A DNA stretch of 64,000 bases from Blepharisma stoltei (GCA_914767885.1 CAJZBQ010000011.1:930001-994000); one strand, 5' to 3'; counted from the stretch's first letter, positions 11,501-21,901 are shown. Numbers and translations: made by a program. Notes: generated from the sequence alone by a model not told the origin.

Positions 11501-11834
11501 GGGGAGTAAGTAGGTCGTTCCTTAAAGCATTGCAGAGCATGACCATTTCATCTTTGATGGTCCCGTCTGGATTGGTTTTTTCGATGGCTTCCCAGTAAAG
11601 TAGAAGTAATTTTTTCATTTCTTTGGACTCCACCCTCATTGCGTGCTGGACTATTGTCATTATCATTCTGGGGTAGTGATCATCTTGAAGTATCATTAAT
11701 ATCAAGGTTTTCATCGCGTCAATTTTTTCTTCTTCTGTGCCTTTTTCTAAAATCTTGGCAATTTCTTGGTTGGATGGAGGGGATAGCACTTCGTAATCAA
11801 TTATTAGATAGCAAGGCTTGGTCTGCTCTGGCAT
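8517..11834 (-). CDS. COPB1: coatomer subunit beta, split by two IESs
   Basis: Beta-COP of the COPI coat for Golgi-to-ER vesicles. From ATG at 11834 the N-terminal HEAT/adaptin domain contains the conserved HPYVRRNAV stretch, and the C-terminal half has the coatomer beta appendage (NLAPGKSAQIKA, VIFGNLTYD). A class A MITE (11123-11509) interrupts LRNDLL/SPNEFVRAK, and a 51-bp TA-bounded piece (9720-9770) interrupts SCFY/LVTAIA. Removing both leaves 2880 nt, 960 codons including TAA, close to the family length. The last about 15 residues are AT-rich and unlike homologues, so the stop at 8517-8519 is slightly uncertain. Confidence 0.93.
9720..9770. mobile_element. short TA-bounded IES in coatomer beta
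   Basis: 51 bp of almost pure A and T with in-frame stops, flanked by TA (9718-9719 and 9769-9770). It does not have GT...AG ends, so it is not an intron. Removal gives an in-frame SCFYLVTAIA junction matching beta-COP. Confidence 0.7.
11123..11509. mobile_element. class A MITE-type IES in coatomer beta
   Basis: 387 bp including one TAA copy (TAA at 11120-11122 and 11507-11509). It starts CTCC plus a C-run and CTCCGTGAGCGAAC, and ends GTTCGCTCACGGAGG plus a G-run and GAG. The left end folds into a hairpin (GTGAGCGAAC...GTTCGCTCAC, 11138-11171). The interior is AT-rich and noncoding. It is almost identical to the copy at 12909-13296. Excision restores the coatomer frame. Confidence 0.93.
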
Positions 11835-11928
11835 CTAATATTATTATTAGGAAATGGTGCTATCTTAGGCTTATTCCATGTTATCCTATTTATTTACACG
11901 TTTCTTAAACCTCTATTTATTTCATCAG

Positions 11929-12690
11929 TTAATTGATCCCATAGCCATCATCCACGCTGAGCTCATCCCTCGTACTTGTGTCATCATTTTCAAGTAATTC
12001 CATAGAAATAGCTGATGATTTTTTAACTTCAGCTATTTGGTTCTTGGTGTTCTTCAAAAAGCTATCTGTAATTCAAAACATTAAAGAGTTCAATATAAAA
12101 GGAATCACAATCATTACCATCATTAGCTCTAAGTTTGGATAATCCGATATAGGGCTTAATAGCAAATCTCCAATAAATTCCAAGGCTTCATGGAATAGAA
12201 GCACAGTTCCGATTAAAACGCCTTTAGTTATAATAGTAATCCCCAGTCAGAGCCAAACCTGGTAAGCCCATAGTCCCCATCTAGGAGGAGTTCCATAGAA
12301 TCCAGAGGTAAAAGAAAATGTTTCGGATTTAGAAAATAACCCCTCAATTAAGTTTAGGAGAAGATAACATATTGCCATCCCCAATAATGTGTCAATCGCG
12401 AAATTCAGAAAATACCACGTGCATTGGTTGGATTCAGGGTTATTGTGTTCGATCATATATGCCACTGCTAAATTCAGCATGTGAAGTAGCCCTGCGCTGA
12501 GGCCTTGCTTTGAAGTGTCCATGAACCAAATTTTTCAGCTTCGGCAGGGCTTTTCGGTGTACTTTTTTACTGTGTAAAAATTACTTATCAGGGAGGAAAA
12601 AGATAGAAATCCTAGGATTCCTTGAATAAACCATCCGAAATCTCCAAAAAGCTTGCATTCCCCAGAACCCCTGCTGAATAAAGATCCCAT
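11929..12690 (-). CDS. STIMATE/TMEM110-like multipass membrane protein
   Basis: 253 residues, one exon, read with TGA as Trp (three times). It has the family order: N-terminal hydrophobic segment, the conserved WFMDTSKQGLSAGLLHMLN region, NFAIDTLLGMAICYLLLN, GFYGTPPRWGLWAYQVWLW, then a membrane segment leading to the conserved FILNSLMFWITDSFL and an acidic tail ending DDGYGIN. In animals this family sits at ER-plasma membrane junctions and modulates store-operated calcium entry; yeast relatives are vacuolar. The function here is inferred only from family. It lies 94 bp upstream of the coatomer start on the same strand. Confidence 0.85.
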
Positions 12691-13633
12691 TTCTATCTAA
12701 TAAGTTAAACTTCAAATAAATTGTTTTAAATTCAGGACAATTATTTTAATTTATTGGATAAAAATTATATAAAGATTGCTTTATTTCTACAACTATATTT
12801 GGATTTAGATGATATATGAAAAAGAATAGTTTAATAATAAAAATATATTAAAACTGCTCTTAATGCCATAAAAGTCATTTTATAGTGAAATAGAAACATT
12901 TTATCTTACTCCCCCCCCCCCCCTCCGTGAGCGAACAAAAAAATTTTGTTCGCTCACGGAGGGGGGTTAATTTTTTTTTTTAAAAAAAATTTATATATAA
13001 ATTTTATAAAAAATATTTTTTTCGAAATTTAAAAAAATCCTAATTTGCAAAAATTGGGAAGCAAATATTAATTTAATTTGCAAAATTTATGTTTTAAAAC
13101 GCAATTTGTTTAAAATTAAACAGAATTAGCTCTAGATTTCATTATACTAATTATCACTTATATATCAAAATTTTTTTCCATTAAAATTTTTTCTATTAAA
13201 AAAATTTTTGTTCACTCACGGAGGGTGGGTTTTTGGTCAAAAAATGGCGATTTTTCTAATGGTTTTGTTCGCTCACGGAGGGGGGGGGGGGAGTTAGATA
13301 TACGAATCGTATTGAGTGCTGAGTTTTAGAAATCATACATTTGAGATTTTTAAACCAATTCTAATTTTCATTTGTAAAATTTATTATATAATCTACTTAA
13401 TAGGTATATATTGATAGTTTTGTCATCTATAAATGAAGCTCTTGTTTAAAATATAAAATTATTTTATTTTTCTTCTTTTGTAGTCTTATAATATTTTTGC
13501 TATAATTAAAAACATTACAATTGCTTATGATTAGGTTTGAATTGCCTTAATTTGGCATTAAATTTTATATATTTATTGAAAATTCGCCATATTATAGGCG
13601 ATGAGGAGATAAAATCTTAAATTTATATAAAAA
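12691..13633. other. intergenic region containing a MITE
   Basis: It contains the class A MITE at 12909-13296. The rest is AT-rich, with no ORF or structured RNA that I can support. Confidence 0.6.
12909..13296. mobile_element. class A MITE, intergenic near-identical copy
   Basis: 388 bp including one TTA (TTA at 12906-12908 and 13294-13296). By eye it differs from the copy at 11123-11509 essentially only in homopolymer length, so the two are recent copies or have been homogenised. It has the same left hairpin and G-run right end. Confidence 0.93.
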
Positions 13634-14521
13634 ACGAAATATTTTTCTTTTTTTACACTTTCTGTTTTAGCCTAATCAGGCCCTGCTGTTCAGCCTAAAG
13701 ATTCTGATTTTGTTGCCCCACAAGCAATGACTGACGAAATCAACAGTACCTAAGACTCATGGATTGCTTCTGCTGAGTGCGTTGACCAAATGACAATAGC
13801 TGAAGCCAGACGTAAATTTTCCTTACAACCCAAATCTAGAGAATTTCCAGAATATGATTGGGGTGCGTTCTTAAACTATCTCTTAGTTTCAGCATCGTTT
13901 GATTCAAGAATCCAATGGCCTGAATGTATTCATCCTATTCAAAATGATGATGGATGCTATGGTGGCTGGGCATATGCAGCTATCGAGATCTTTTAGACAG
14001 ACTTTGTATCGCTTCAAATAAAAACATTAATGTTGTGCTGTCTCCTAGGGTATCTAATAGCTTGTGATATCCAATACGATAACGGATGTAGCGGAGGATA
14101 TGACTTAAGCAATATTGAAGTCCTTTAGCATCTTGCATTCCTTTCCATGGATAGTATAGATAGTCCATGCCTTACTAAATGCAACTCAAGAGCATCACTT
14201 CAATTTTATAAAGCTGCGTCTGTTAACACCTATAGCGGTGTATCGTCTATCTAAGCTGCAACCTTGGTAAATGGCCCAGTTGAGACTACTATTTACGAAG
14301 ATTTCTTGACATATAGCGGAGGTATTTACAAGCACACTAAAGGAAATCTTGTAGGAACTTTCAATGTAAAGCTTATAGGATGGGGAAATCAAAGCTGAAC
14401 GAACTATTGGATTGCTGCCAACTGCTGGGGAACTCTTTGGGGTATGAAAGGATATTTCTGAATTGTGTTTGGAGAGTGTGGAATTGATACTCAAGCTGTA
14501 ACTGGATCGCCTAATGTTTAA
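13634..14521 (+). pseudogene. CB1, cathepsin B-like pseudogene
   Basis: First copy of the cathepsin B array. The position of the start codon reads ACG, TAA replaces Gln codons in the propeptide (about 13750) and in the mature domain (about 14251), and frameshifts follow the active-site region (after 13985 and near 14100). The catalytic Cys position is Gly (GCYGGWAY) and the catalytic His region reads VGTFNVK. The 3' half is still clearly related to CB2-CB4. Confidence 0.9.
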
Positions 14522-15282
14522 TGATAATAGTTTTTATTTATTATATTTTTAAAATCAATATCCGCCCCTTGGAATTGCGTGCTTTCCGATTAATTTTTTT
14601 TTTAATATTTCTATTGCATTGAATTAGAACACTCAATTGATTTGTCTTTATTATAAGGATATAAAGTAATATTTTGGTGGGGAGATCTTCTTTGATTTAA
14701 TAGAGAGTTATTTTTGTGCACTATGATACCGCTCCAAAGGATAAATCCTTCAATAACTGGCAACTTATATTCAGCACACTTTATAAATAAGCATCACGAA
14801 AAAACTCATAATTTGCGAATAAAAGATAAGATACTAGATATATAAATAAATATCTAAAATTATGCGGCTCCTTATTGCATAGAGCTTATATAAACTTCAA
14901 TATAATAAATTAAAATATAAAAAAGGTAAAAAAGGTAAAATTGGAGAGGCATTGACAAGCCCGGTTCCTATTTGAAATTGACATGACTGCTATTTTAGGC
15001 TCACTTAATGTTCCCTGTGAAGACAACGAATTATCATCAATTTAATAAGCTCATTAAAACTAATAAGAAATAAGAACTGAAATCCTTTTTATTTCTTTTC
15101 CACTCAGCCTCAATAAATAATTTGCAAGTTGATTATAGTAACTTTAAATTGGTGCTATTTAACTTGAAAATATAATTATTTCTTTAGTCGTCGCCATTTT
15201 GGTGATAATATAAAAACAAATTCTCCACATTATTGTCGATATTAAAATACAATATTCATGGTGAAATAATTAGAAAAAGAAA
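14522..15282. other. array spacer between CB1 and CB2
   Basis: AT-rich noncoding DNA. The last about 300 bp (from the motif TTTTAGGCTCACTTAATG) is repeated upstream of CB3 (from about 16906) and of CB4 (from about 18897), so it belongs to the duplicated unit and should contain the promoter. Confidence 0.6.
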
Positions 15283-16603
15283 ATGAGATATCTTTTGTTT
15301 CTATCAATCTTTGTCTTAGGACCTGCTGTCAAGCTTACAGATCCAGATCTGATTGCTATGCAAGAAATGGTTGACGAAATTAATAGAGTTCAAGACTCAT
15401 GAACTGCTTCTACTGACTGGCTCAGCCAAGTAACAATTGCTAAAGCTAAAAGTAAGCTGCTGCTCTCAGAGCCAAAGCCAAGAATATTCCCAGAAAAAGA
15501 CTGGGGTACGCTATTAGATTACCTCTCAATCCCAGCATCTTTCGACTCAAGACAAAAATGGCCAAACTGCATTCATACAGTTCAGAACGATGAAGGATGT
15601 GATGGAGGTTGGGCATATTCAGCTACTGGTGTTCTTGCAGATCGATTTTGCATAGCTACTAATGGCACAGTTAATGTTGTGCTATCTCCGGGATTTCTCC
15701 TAGTTTGCATCATAGATCCCATAATAATGAACTGTAATGGAGGAACTGATGATGCAGCTTGGCAATTTTTGTCAAAAAGTGGAACAGTTACAGAAGAATG
15801 CGTTCCTTATCATATATGAAGTGCAGACGATCCATGCCCTAATCATTGCAATGATCACTCAAAATTTGTATATCCGTTGGTAAAATTTCTTATGGACGTT
15901 ATACACGCCATTTTCATATGAAATTTCAAATTATGAATTTGCCGCACTAAAATCTGCGTTTTGAAACGCACAGTCAGCTTTCACATACCAAATTCAAAAT
16001 GACATGCATATGCTTGATATACCAATTGTCCGAGGATGGCGGTATCTTGCGCCATCCTCGGGCAATTCAAAAATGGCCCCACACCGGGAATCGAACCCAC
16101 GTGTGGGGCCATTTTTGGTGTTTGGCCAACATCGACTTACACGCACCAAAAATTGCCCCACACGTGGGTTCGATTCCCGGTGTGGAGCCATTTTTTGAAT
16201 TGCCCGAGGATGGCGCGATCTTACGCCATCCTCGGGCAATTCCTATAAGAAAATTAATGCAATACATATATATTACAAAGCTAGCAATGTGAAGAAATAC
16301 TCTAATCCAAGCTCTATGCAAGCTGCAATCTTAGCGGGAGGACCTATTGAAACTCATCTGAAACTTTATGAAGATTTACTGACTTATAAAGGAGGCATTT
16401 ATATACATACAACAGGGAAGCATATAGGTCATACCTCTGTTAAAGTGGTTGGATGGGGCAATCAGGGTGGAACGAACTATTGAATTGCACAAAACGTTTG
16501 GGGAACTCTTTGGGGCCTGAAAGGATATTTTTGGATAGCTTTTGGTCAGTGCGAAGTTGATACAAACGCTATAGCTGGAGATCCTAAAATTAAAAATAAC
16601 TAG
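15283..16603 (+). CDS. CB2, cathepsin B-like pseudoprotease with a 400-bp IES
   Basis: ATG 15283, TAG 16601-16603. With the IES at 15873-16272 removed, 306 residues remain, reading TGA as Trp. It has a signal peptide shortened by about three residues relative to CB3, a propeptide and a C1A domain. The active-site segment is GCDGGWAYSA: the nucleophile Cys is Gly. The catalytic His region is GHTSVKVVGWG (His displaced or lost), while the Asn (QNVWG) is kept. The frame is otherwise intact, so a secreted, catalytically dead protein is possible. Its closest relatives are CB3 and CB4. Confidence 0.82.
15873..16272. mobile_element. composite palindromic IES in CB2
   Basis: 400 bp bounded by TA (15871-15872, 16271-16272) at the same codon as the CB3 insertion. 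It carries an internal 230-bp palindromic block (about 16024-16243) of four hairpins: CGAGGATGGCG stems at both ends and, inside, two hairpins with GGGTTCGATTCCCGG, which matches a tRNA T-arm (B box). The outer 150 bp on the left is absent from CB3. Excision restores V-Y-Y-K-A. Confidence 0.85.
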
Positions 16604-17196
16604 CTTTCTTCATAAATACTTGATCCTTTAAATCTTCAATTTCGGTTATTTTGAGCTAATTTTAAGTATGTGTGGCACACTCTGCTGATTCATTGATTGC
16701 TAGCCATAACGAAAAGAGTTCATGAGTTTGTTGAGCTCTTGATAATTTTTTTAAAAAATAGCTTATTCAAGTTAAGTTTGAAAAATCAGCTTTCCGGAAA
16801 CTTATGCTATTCCTAAAGTTTGTTTTGATTAAATGTAAAACTTTGAGCTATATGATCATTGCTCAAATAAATTCTTTTAGAAAATTAATCTAAATATTCT
16901 TATTTTAGGCTCACTTAATGTTCCCTGTGAAAATAACGAATTATCATCAATTCCATAAGCTCATTAAGACTAATAAGAATTAAGAACTTAATAGATCGTT
17001 TTTATTTCTTTTTCACTCAGCTTTGAAAATAAGCTCTAGAATTATCTCTTTGCTACTATAACTTTAAATAGGCTCTATTTACTTAAAATATAATTATTTC
17101 TTTACTCGTCATTTTGGTAATAATATAAAATAAATTCTCCACATTATTGTTGATATTAAAATACAATATTCGTGGTGAAATAATTAGAGCAATAAA
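16604..17196. other. array spacer between CB2 and CB3
   Basis: AT-rich duplicated 3' and 5' flanks, similar to the spacers after CB3 and CB4. It includes the upstream block from 16906 that is shared with CB2 and CB4. No gene is seen. Confidence 0.6.
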
Positions 17197-18350
17197 ATGA
17201 AATATCTTTTGTTTCTATCAATCTTTGCCTTAGCTCTTTCAGGGCCTGCTGTCAAGCCTACAGATCCAGAACTAATTGCTATGCAAGAAATGGTTGACGA
17301 AATTAATAGAGTTCAAGACTCATGAACTGCTTCTACTGACTGGCTCAGCCAAGTAACAATTGCTAAAGCTAAAAGTAAGCTGCTGACCTCAGAGCCAAAG
17401 CCAAGAATGTTCCCAGAAAAAGACTGGGGTACGCTATTAGATTACCTCTCAATCCCAGCATCTTTCGACTCAAGACAACAGTGGCCAAACTGCATTCATC
17501 CAGTTCAGAACGATGAAGGATGTGATGGTGGTTGGGCATATTCAGCTACTGGTGTTCTTGCAGATCGATTTTGCATCGCTACTAATGGCACAGTTAATGT
17601 TGTGCTGTCTCCGGGATTTCTCCTAGTTTGCATCATAGATCCAGTAGTAATGAACTGTAATGGAGGAACTGCTGATGCAGCATGGCAATTTTTGGTAGAA
17701 AGTGGAACCGTTACAGAAAAATGCGTTCCTTATCATATATGAAGTGCAGAAGATCCATGCCCTAATCATTGCAATAATCTGTCAAAATTTGTATATAGTT
17801 ATTGCCCGAGGATAGCGCTATCTTGCACCATCCTCGGACAATTTTAAAAAATGGGCCCACACCGGGAATCGAACCCACGTGTGGGGCCATTTTGGTGCGT
17901 GGAAGTCGATGTTCTCCACATACCAAAAATGGCCCCACACGTGGGTTCGATTCCGGTGTGGGGCCATTTTAGAATTGCCTGAGGATGGCGCAAGATAGCG
18001 CCATCCTCGGGCAATAGCTATATTACAAAGCTGCGTATATGCAGACATACGCTGGACCGAGCTCTATGCAAGCTGCAATCTTAGCAGGAGGACCTATTGA
18101 AACTACTCTGAAAGTTTATGAAGATTTATTGACTTATAAAGGAGGCATTTATAAGCATGTAACGGGGAAGTATATAGGTATGAGCTCTGTTAAAGTGATT
18201 GGATGGGGTAATCAGAATGGAACGAACTATTGAATTGCACAAAACGTTTTGGGAACTCTTTGGGGCCAGAAAGGATATCTTTGGATAGCTTTTGGTCAGT
18301 GTCAAGTTGATACAGAAGCTGTAGCTGGAGCTCCTTATCCGATTATCTAA
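17197..18350 (+). CDS. CB3, cathepsin B-like pseudoprotease with a 227-bp IES
   Basis: ATG 17197, TAA 18348-18350. Removing 17796-18022 leaves 927 nt (308 residues). The signal peptide has the FALALSGP cleavage region. The nucleophile is replaced (GCDGGWAYSA), the His region reads GMSSVKVIGWG, and the NVLGTLWG segment has Trp to Leu beside the catalytic Asn. In-frame TGA Trp codons occur at the same sites as in CB2. The frame is fully open, which argues for function without proteolysis, or for very recent decay. Confidence 0.82.
17796..18022. mobile_element. palindromic IES with tRNA T-arm-like hairpins, in CB3
   Basis: 227 bp between TA copies (17794-17795, 18021-18022), with terminal inverted repeats TATTGCCCGAGGAT. 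The element is almost entirely palindromic, with hairpins built on CGAGGAT and on a GGGTTCGATTCCGG-type core resembling a tRNA T-arm. CB4 lacks it and shows the empty site. It shares its core with the CB2 insertion. Confidence 0.9.
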
Positions 18351-19194
18351 TAACTTTCTTCATAAATACTTACATCCTTTAAATTTCAATTTCAGTTATT
18401 TTGAGCTAATTTAAAAAGTATGTGTGGCAAAGTCTGCTGATTCATTGATTGCTAGCCATAACGAAGAGTCCTAAAGTTTTTAAGTTCTTGATAATTTTTT
18501 TAAAAAATAGTTTATTCAGTTTAACTTTGAAAAAGCAACTTTTGCTAGAACTTATGCTATTCCTAAAGTTTGTTCTGATTATTGCAAAACTTTGAGCTTT
18601 ATGATCATTGTTCAAATATCTTCTTTTAAAAAATTAATCTAAATATTCTTATTTATAGCTATTCATTTATGCTTCGTGCTATAGATTTAATTATTAAATA
18701 ATAAAAAGCTCATTGGTATATATTGCAATTATGTCATTACTCTATTTAATATAATTTGTTTTAGTTCGTATTATTTTTCGATGAAGTGTTTGAATTTTTT
18801 TTCACCCTAAAAACATTTTTTGCTTCTTCTTACATTTCTGACTGAAGAAAAATAGGTGGGAAAACTTCATCGAAGTTTTTTCCGCTTTCCCCCTATTTTA
18901 GGCTCACTTAATGTTACTTATTATGATATAGAATAATCATCAATTCCATAAGTTTATTAAACTAATCAGGAATAAGAACTTATTAGATCGTTTTTATTTC
19001 TTTTCCACTCAGCCTTTAAAAATAACTCTAGAACTATCTTTTTGCTACTCAATAACTTTAAATAGGCTCTATTTACTTAAAGTATAGTTATTTCTTTACT
19101 CGTCATCATTTTGGTGATAATATAAAAACAATTTCTCCACATTATTGTTGATATGAAATTACAATATTCATGGTGAAATAATTAGAACAAGAAA
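18351..19194. other. array spacer between CB3 and CB4 with an extra insertion
   Basis: Duplicated spacer. Relative to the CB2-CB3 spacer it carries 244 extra bases at 18652-18895, described separately. Confidence 0.6.
18652..18895. mobile_element. TA-bounded insertion in array spacer
   Basis: Present here but absent at the homologous place in the previous spacer (near 16904). TA flanks both ends (18650-18651, 18894-18895). An internal inverted repeat CGATGAAGT...ACTTCATCG is near 18779-18873. Probably an IES or a small non-autonomous element. Confidence 0.65.
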
Positions 19195-20674
19195 ATGAGA
19201 CATCTTTTGTTCTTATCAATCTTTGTCTTAGCTCTTTCAGGACCTGCTGTCAAGCCTACAGATCCAGATCTGATTGCTATGCAAGAAATGGTTGACGAAA
19301 TTAATAGAGTTCAAGACTCATGAACTGCTTCTACTGACTGGCTCAGCCAAGTGACAATTGCTAAAGCTAAAAGTAAGCTGCTGACCTCAGAACCAAAGCC
19401 AAGAATGTTCCCAAAAAAAGACTGGGGTGCGCTATTAGATTACCTCTCAATCCCAGCATCTTTCGACTCAAGACAGCAGTGGCCAAAGTGCATTCATCCA
19501 GTTCAGAACGATGAAGGATGTGATGGTGGTTGGGCATAATTAAATATGGCGTCTCAACTTGAGTCTGGCCTTTCGGCCAGACAGTTTCGAGCCCTATTTA
19601 ATTATATCCGGCAAGGTTTTGCCTAGCTAGAGATGGACAACAATATCAGGTAAGCAATTCTGGCAGTGTACAGAGCCTGATCCTAGTCCGTTCTCAGGTT
19701 AGGATTTTACCTCGAGGTAAAAGGAGGCTTGGAGTTGGAAAGGGGAAGCCCAGCAGTGCCTACAGGTAATTCCTAGGCCATTCGGGCAAGCCTCTAGCGA
19801 GAAACCGGGAGTTTCGCCCGGGCTACAAGTTTTCCTTTTTGCCGAAAGTCGGCCAAATATTCCATTTTTTGGAATTTCCTAGCAGGCAACCTTCGTTACA
19901 GAGAAAGTAGCTCATTCATGAGCCGTCGAAGGCGGAACATCGCGCAGGAGGCGCACGTTGGAGATCAAAGCTAGCTGTCCCAGCAACTAGTGGGCCCCGA
20001 GCGACGAGAGCGTGGTGGTAGTCCTGGAAGAGCAACCCCGTAGGAGACGTTAAACGTCATGGTTACTAAGTTAAGATGGTGGTTGGGCATATTCAGCTAC
20101 TGGTGTTCTTGCAGATCGATTTTGCATTACTACTAATGGCACAATTGATGTTGTGCTGTCTCCGGGATTTCTCCTTGTTTGCATACTAGATCCCGTAGAA
20201 ATGAACTGTAATGGAGGAACTGCTGATGCAGCTTGGCAATTTTTGGTAGAAAGTGGAACCGTTACAGAAAAATGCGTTCCTTATCATATATGAAGTCTAG
20301 ACGATCCATGCCCTAATTATTGCAATGATCACTCAAGATTTGTATATTACAAAGCTGCGTATATGCAGACATACGCTGGACCGAGCTCTATGCAAGCTGC
20401 AATCTTAGCAGGAGGACCTATTGAAACTACTCTGAAAGTTTATGAAGATTTACTGACTTATAAAGGAGGCATTTATAAACATACATTGGGGAAGTATATA
20501 GGTATGAGCTCTGTTAAAGTGATTGGATGGGGTAATCAGAATGGAACGAACTATTGAATTGCACAAAACGTTTGGGGAACTCTTTGGGGGCAGAAAGGAT
20601 ACCTTTGGATAGCTTTCGGTCAAGTCGAAGTTGATAAAGAAGCTGTAGCTGGAGCTGCTAATCCGAAAATCTAA
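19195..20674 (+). CDS. CB4, cathepsin B-like pseudoprotease split by a retroposon-like insertion
   Basis: ATG 19195, TAA 20672-20674. Removing 19539-20091 leaves 927 nt (308 residues), nearly identical to CB3. The nucleophile position is Gly (GCDGGWAYSA) and the His region reads GMSSVKVIGWG. The insertion lies one codon after the active-site Trp. CB4 lacks the palindromic IES of CB2 and CB3, so it is the empty-site comparator. Whether it is functional depends on the insertion being removed in the macronucleus. Confidence 0.8.
19539..20091. mobile_element. class C retroposon-like insertion in CB4 (17-bp target duplication)
   Basis: 536 bp of GC-rich sequence plus a 17-bp target-site duplication (GATGGTGGTTGGGCATA at 19522-19538 and 20075-20091). 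A 5' hairpin is built from GTCTGGCC and GGCCAGAC. It shares the core GGCGGAACATCGCGCAGGAG, with small differences, with the elements at 54203 and 61039. No ORF. A long target duplication and no terminal inverted repeats suggest target-primed retroposition (SINE-like). Confidence 0.85.
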
Positions 20675-21333
20675 TAACTTTCTTCATAAATACTTATATC
20701 CTTTAAATTTCAATTTCAGTTATTTTGAGCTAATTTAAAAAGTATGTGTGGCAAAGTCTGCTGATTCATTGATTGCTAGCCATAACGAAGAGTCCTAAAG
20801 TTTTTAAGCTCTTGATAATTTTTTTAAAAAATAGTTTATTCAGTTTAACTTTGAAAAAGCAACTTTTGCTAGAACTTATGCTATTCCTAAAGTGTGTTTT
20901 GATTTTGATGTAAAGCTTTGAGCTATATGATTATTGCTCAAATAAGTACGTTAAGACAATTAATCTAAATATTATTTATAGCCTTATTCTTTTGATAGCT
21001 CATTTGCTTGCCTATTTAAATTATCAGAAAGAAGATCCTTAAAAGCATCCAAAAATTTTATAGGGAAATAACTTTGAGAATATTTAATTTTTAAACATTA
21101 AAATTCGTGAGAAATTTTTTATATTTAATAAAATTAATGAATAACTTTAACAATAGCAATAGTTAAGCCATTTAATTCAGAATAAATCAAATATTAGTAA
21201 TCCCTATATTGTAATTACTCAAATAGACGTATTTAGCCCTCATTTATCTCGCCATTCTTTGGTTTAATAAAATTCTCAATATTATTGTTGATGCGGAAAT
21301 AAAATTTATGTGGTGAAATAATTATAATGCTAA
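20675..21333. other. array spacer between CB4 and CB5
   Basis: The first about 290 bp repeats the 3' flank of CB3. The rest is AT-rich and ends in the GGTGAAATAAT leader motif just before CB5. No gene is seen. Confidence 0.6.
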
Positions 21334-21339
21334 ATGAGA

Positions 21340-21356
21340 TATAGGGGAAACCCCTA
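21340..21356. mobile_element. 17-nt palindromic insertion, possible MITE remnant
   Basis: CB5 reads ATGAGATATAGGGGAAACC and then CCTATATC, where paralogues read ATGAGATATC. The extra 17 nt form an inverted repeat, TATAGGGG/CCCCTATA, with an AAA loop. The TATAGGG end resembles the terminal repeat of the element at 47852-48130, so it could be an end-to-end deletion product. Confidence 0.6.
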
Positions 21357-21743
21357 TATCTTTTATTTGTTTCAATTTATGCTTTTGCCTTTTCAGGATC
21401 TATTCTGCTTGAGATTCTGACATTGTTGCTCCACGAGAAATCGATGACGAAATTAATAGAATTCAAGACTCATGGGCTGTTTCTTCTGACTGGATTGGCC
21501 AAACGAAAGTTGCTGAAGCTAAGCAGAGAGTAGCCCAATGCCAGAGTCTCTAAAATTTCCAAAAAAAGATTGAGGTGCACTATTAGATAACCTCTCAAAT
21601 TCAACATATTTCGAGCATGACCAAATTGCATTTATCCAATTCAAAATGATAATATGTGTTATGCTGACTGGCTTGCGGCTGCTGATTCTCTTTCAGACAA
21701 ACTTTGCATTGCTTCAAATAATACTGTTAATGTTGTACTATGG

Positions 21744-21901
21744 CTATAGAAATTTACCATAGATGGAACTGTTTGCCCTTGATTTGTCCATGAGGAAAAT
21801 TCTTTGGTTTGACCAAACCATATGGTACTGGTTGAAACCAAAAAATTTCCCCAGTGGGCAAATCAAGGGCAAACAGTGCCATCTATGGGAAATTTCTATA
21901 G
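21744..21901. mobile_element. hairpin (fold-back) element in CB5
   Basis: A roughly 60-bp inverted repeat (arms from CTATAGAAATTTACC to about 21807, and 21838 to TTTCTATAG) around a short loop. The arms contain GTTTGCCCTTGATTTG. Flanking TA dinucleotides are present. It interrupts the CB5 homology between codons for Leu and Ser. Confidence 0.8.

Noticed and set aside
11123-11509. Coatomer interruption as an unusually long intron
   Set aside because: It lacks GT...AG ends, has a TAA target duplication and inverted repeats, and has a nearly identical intergenic copy. Real introns here are 15 nt.
16075-16190. Possible tRNA gene (GGTTCGATTCC B box)
   Set aside because: Only a T-arm-like hairpin is present. 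There is no D-arm, anticodon arm or acceptor pairing, so it is not a tRNA.
15994-16321. Several overlapping short ORFs on both strands
   Set aside because: They arise from reading the palindromic hairpins of the CB2 IES in many frames.
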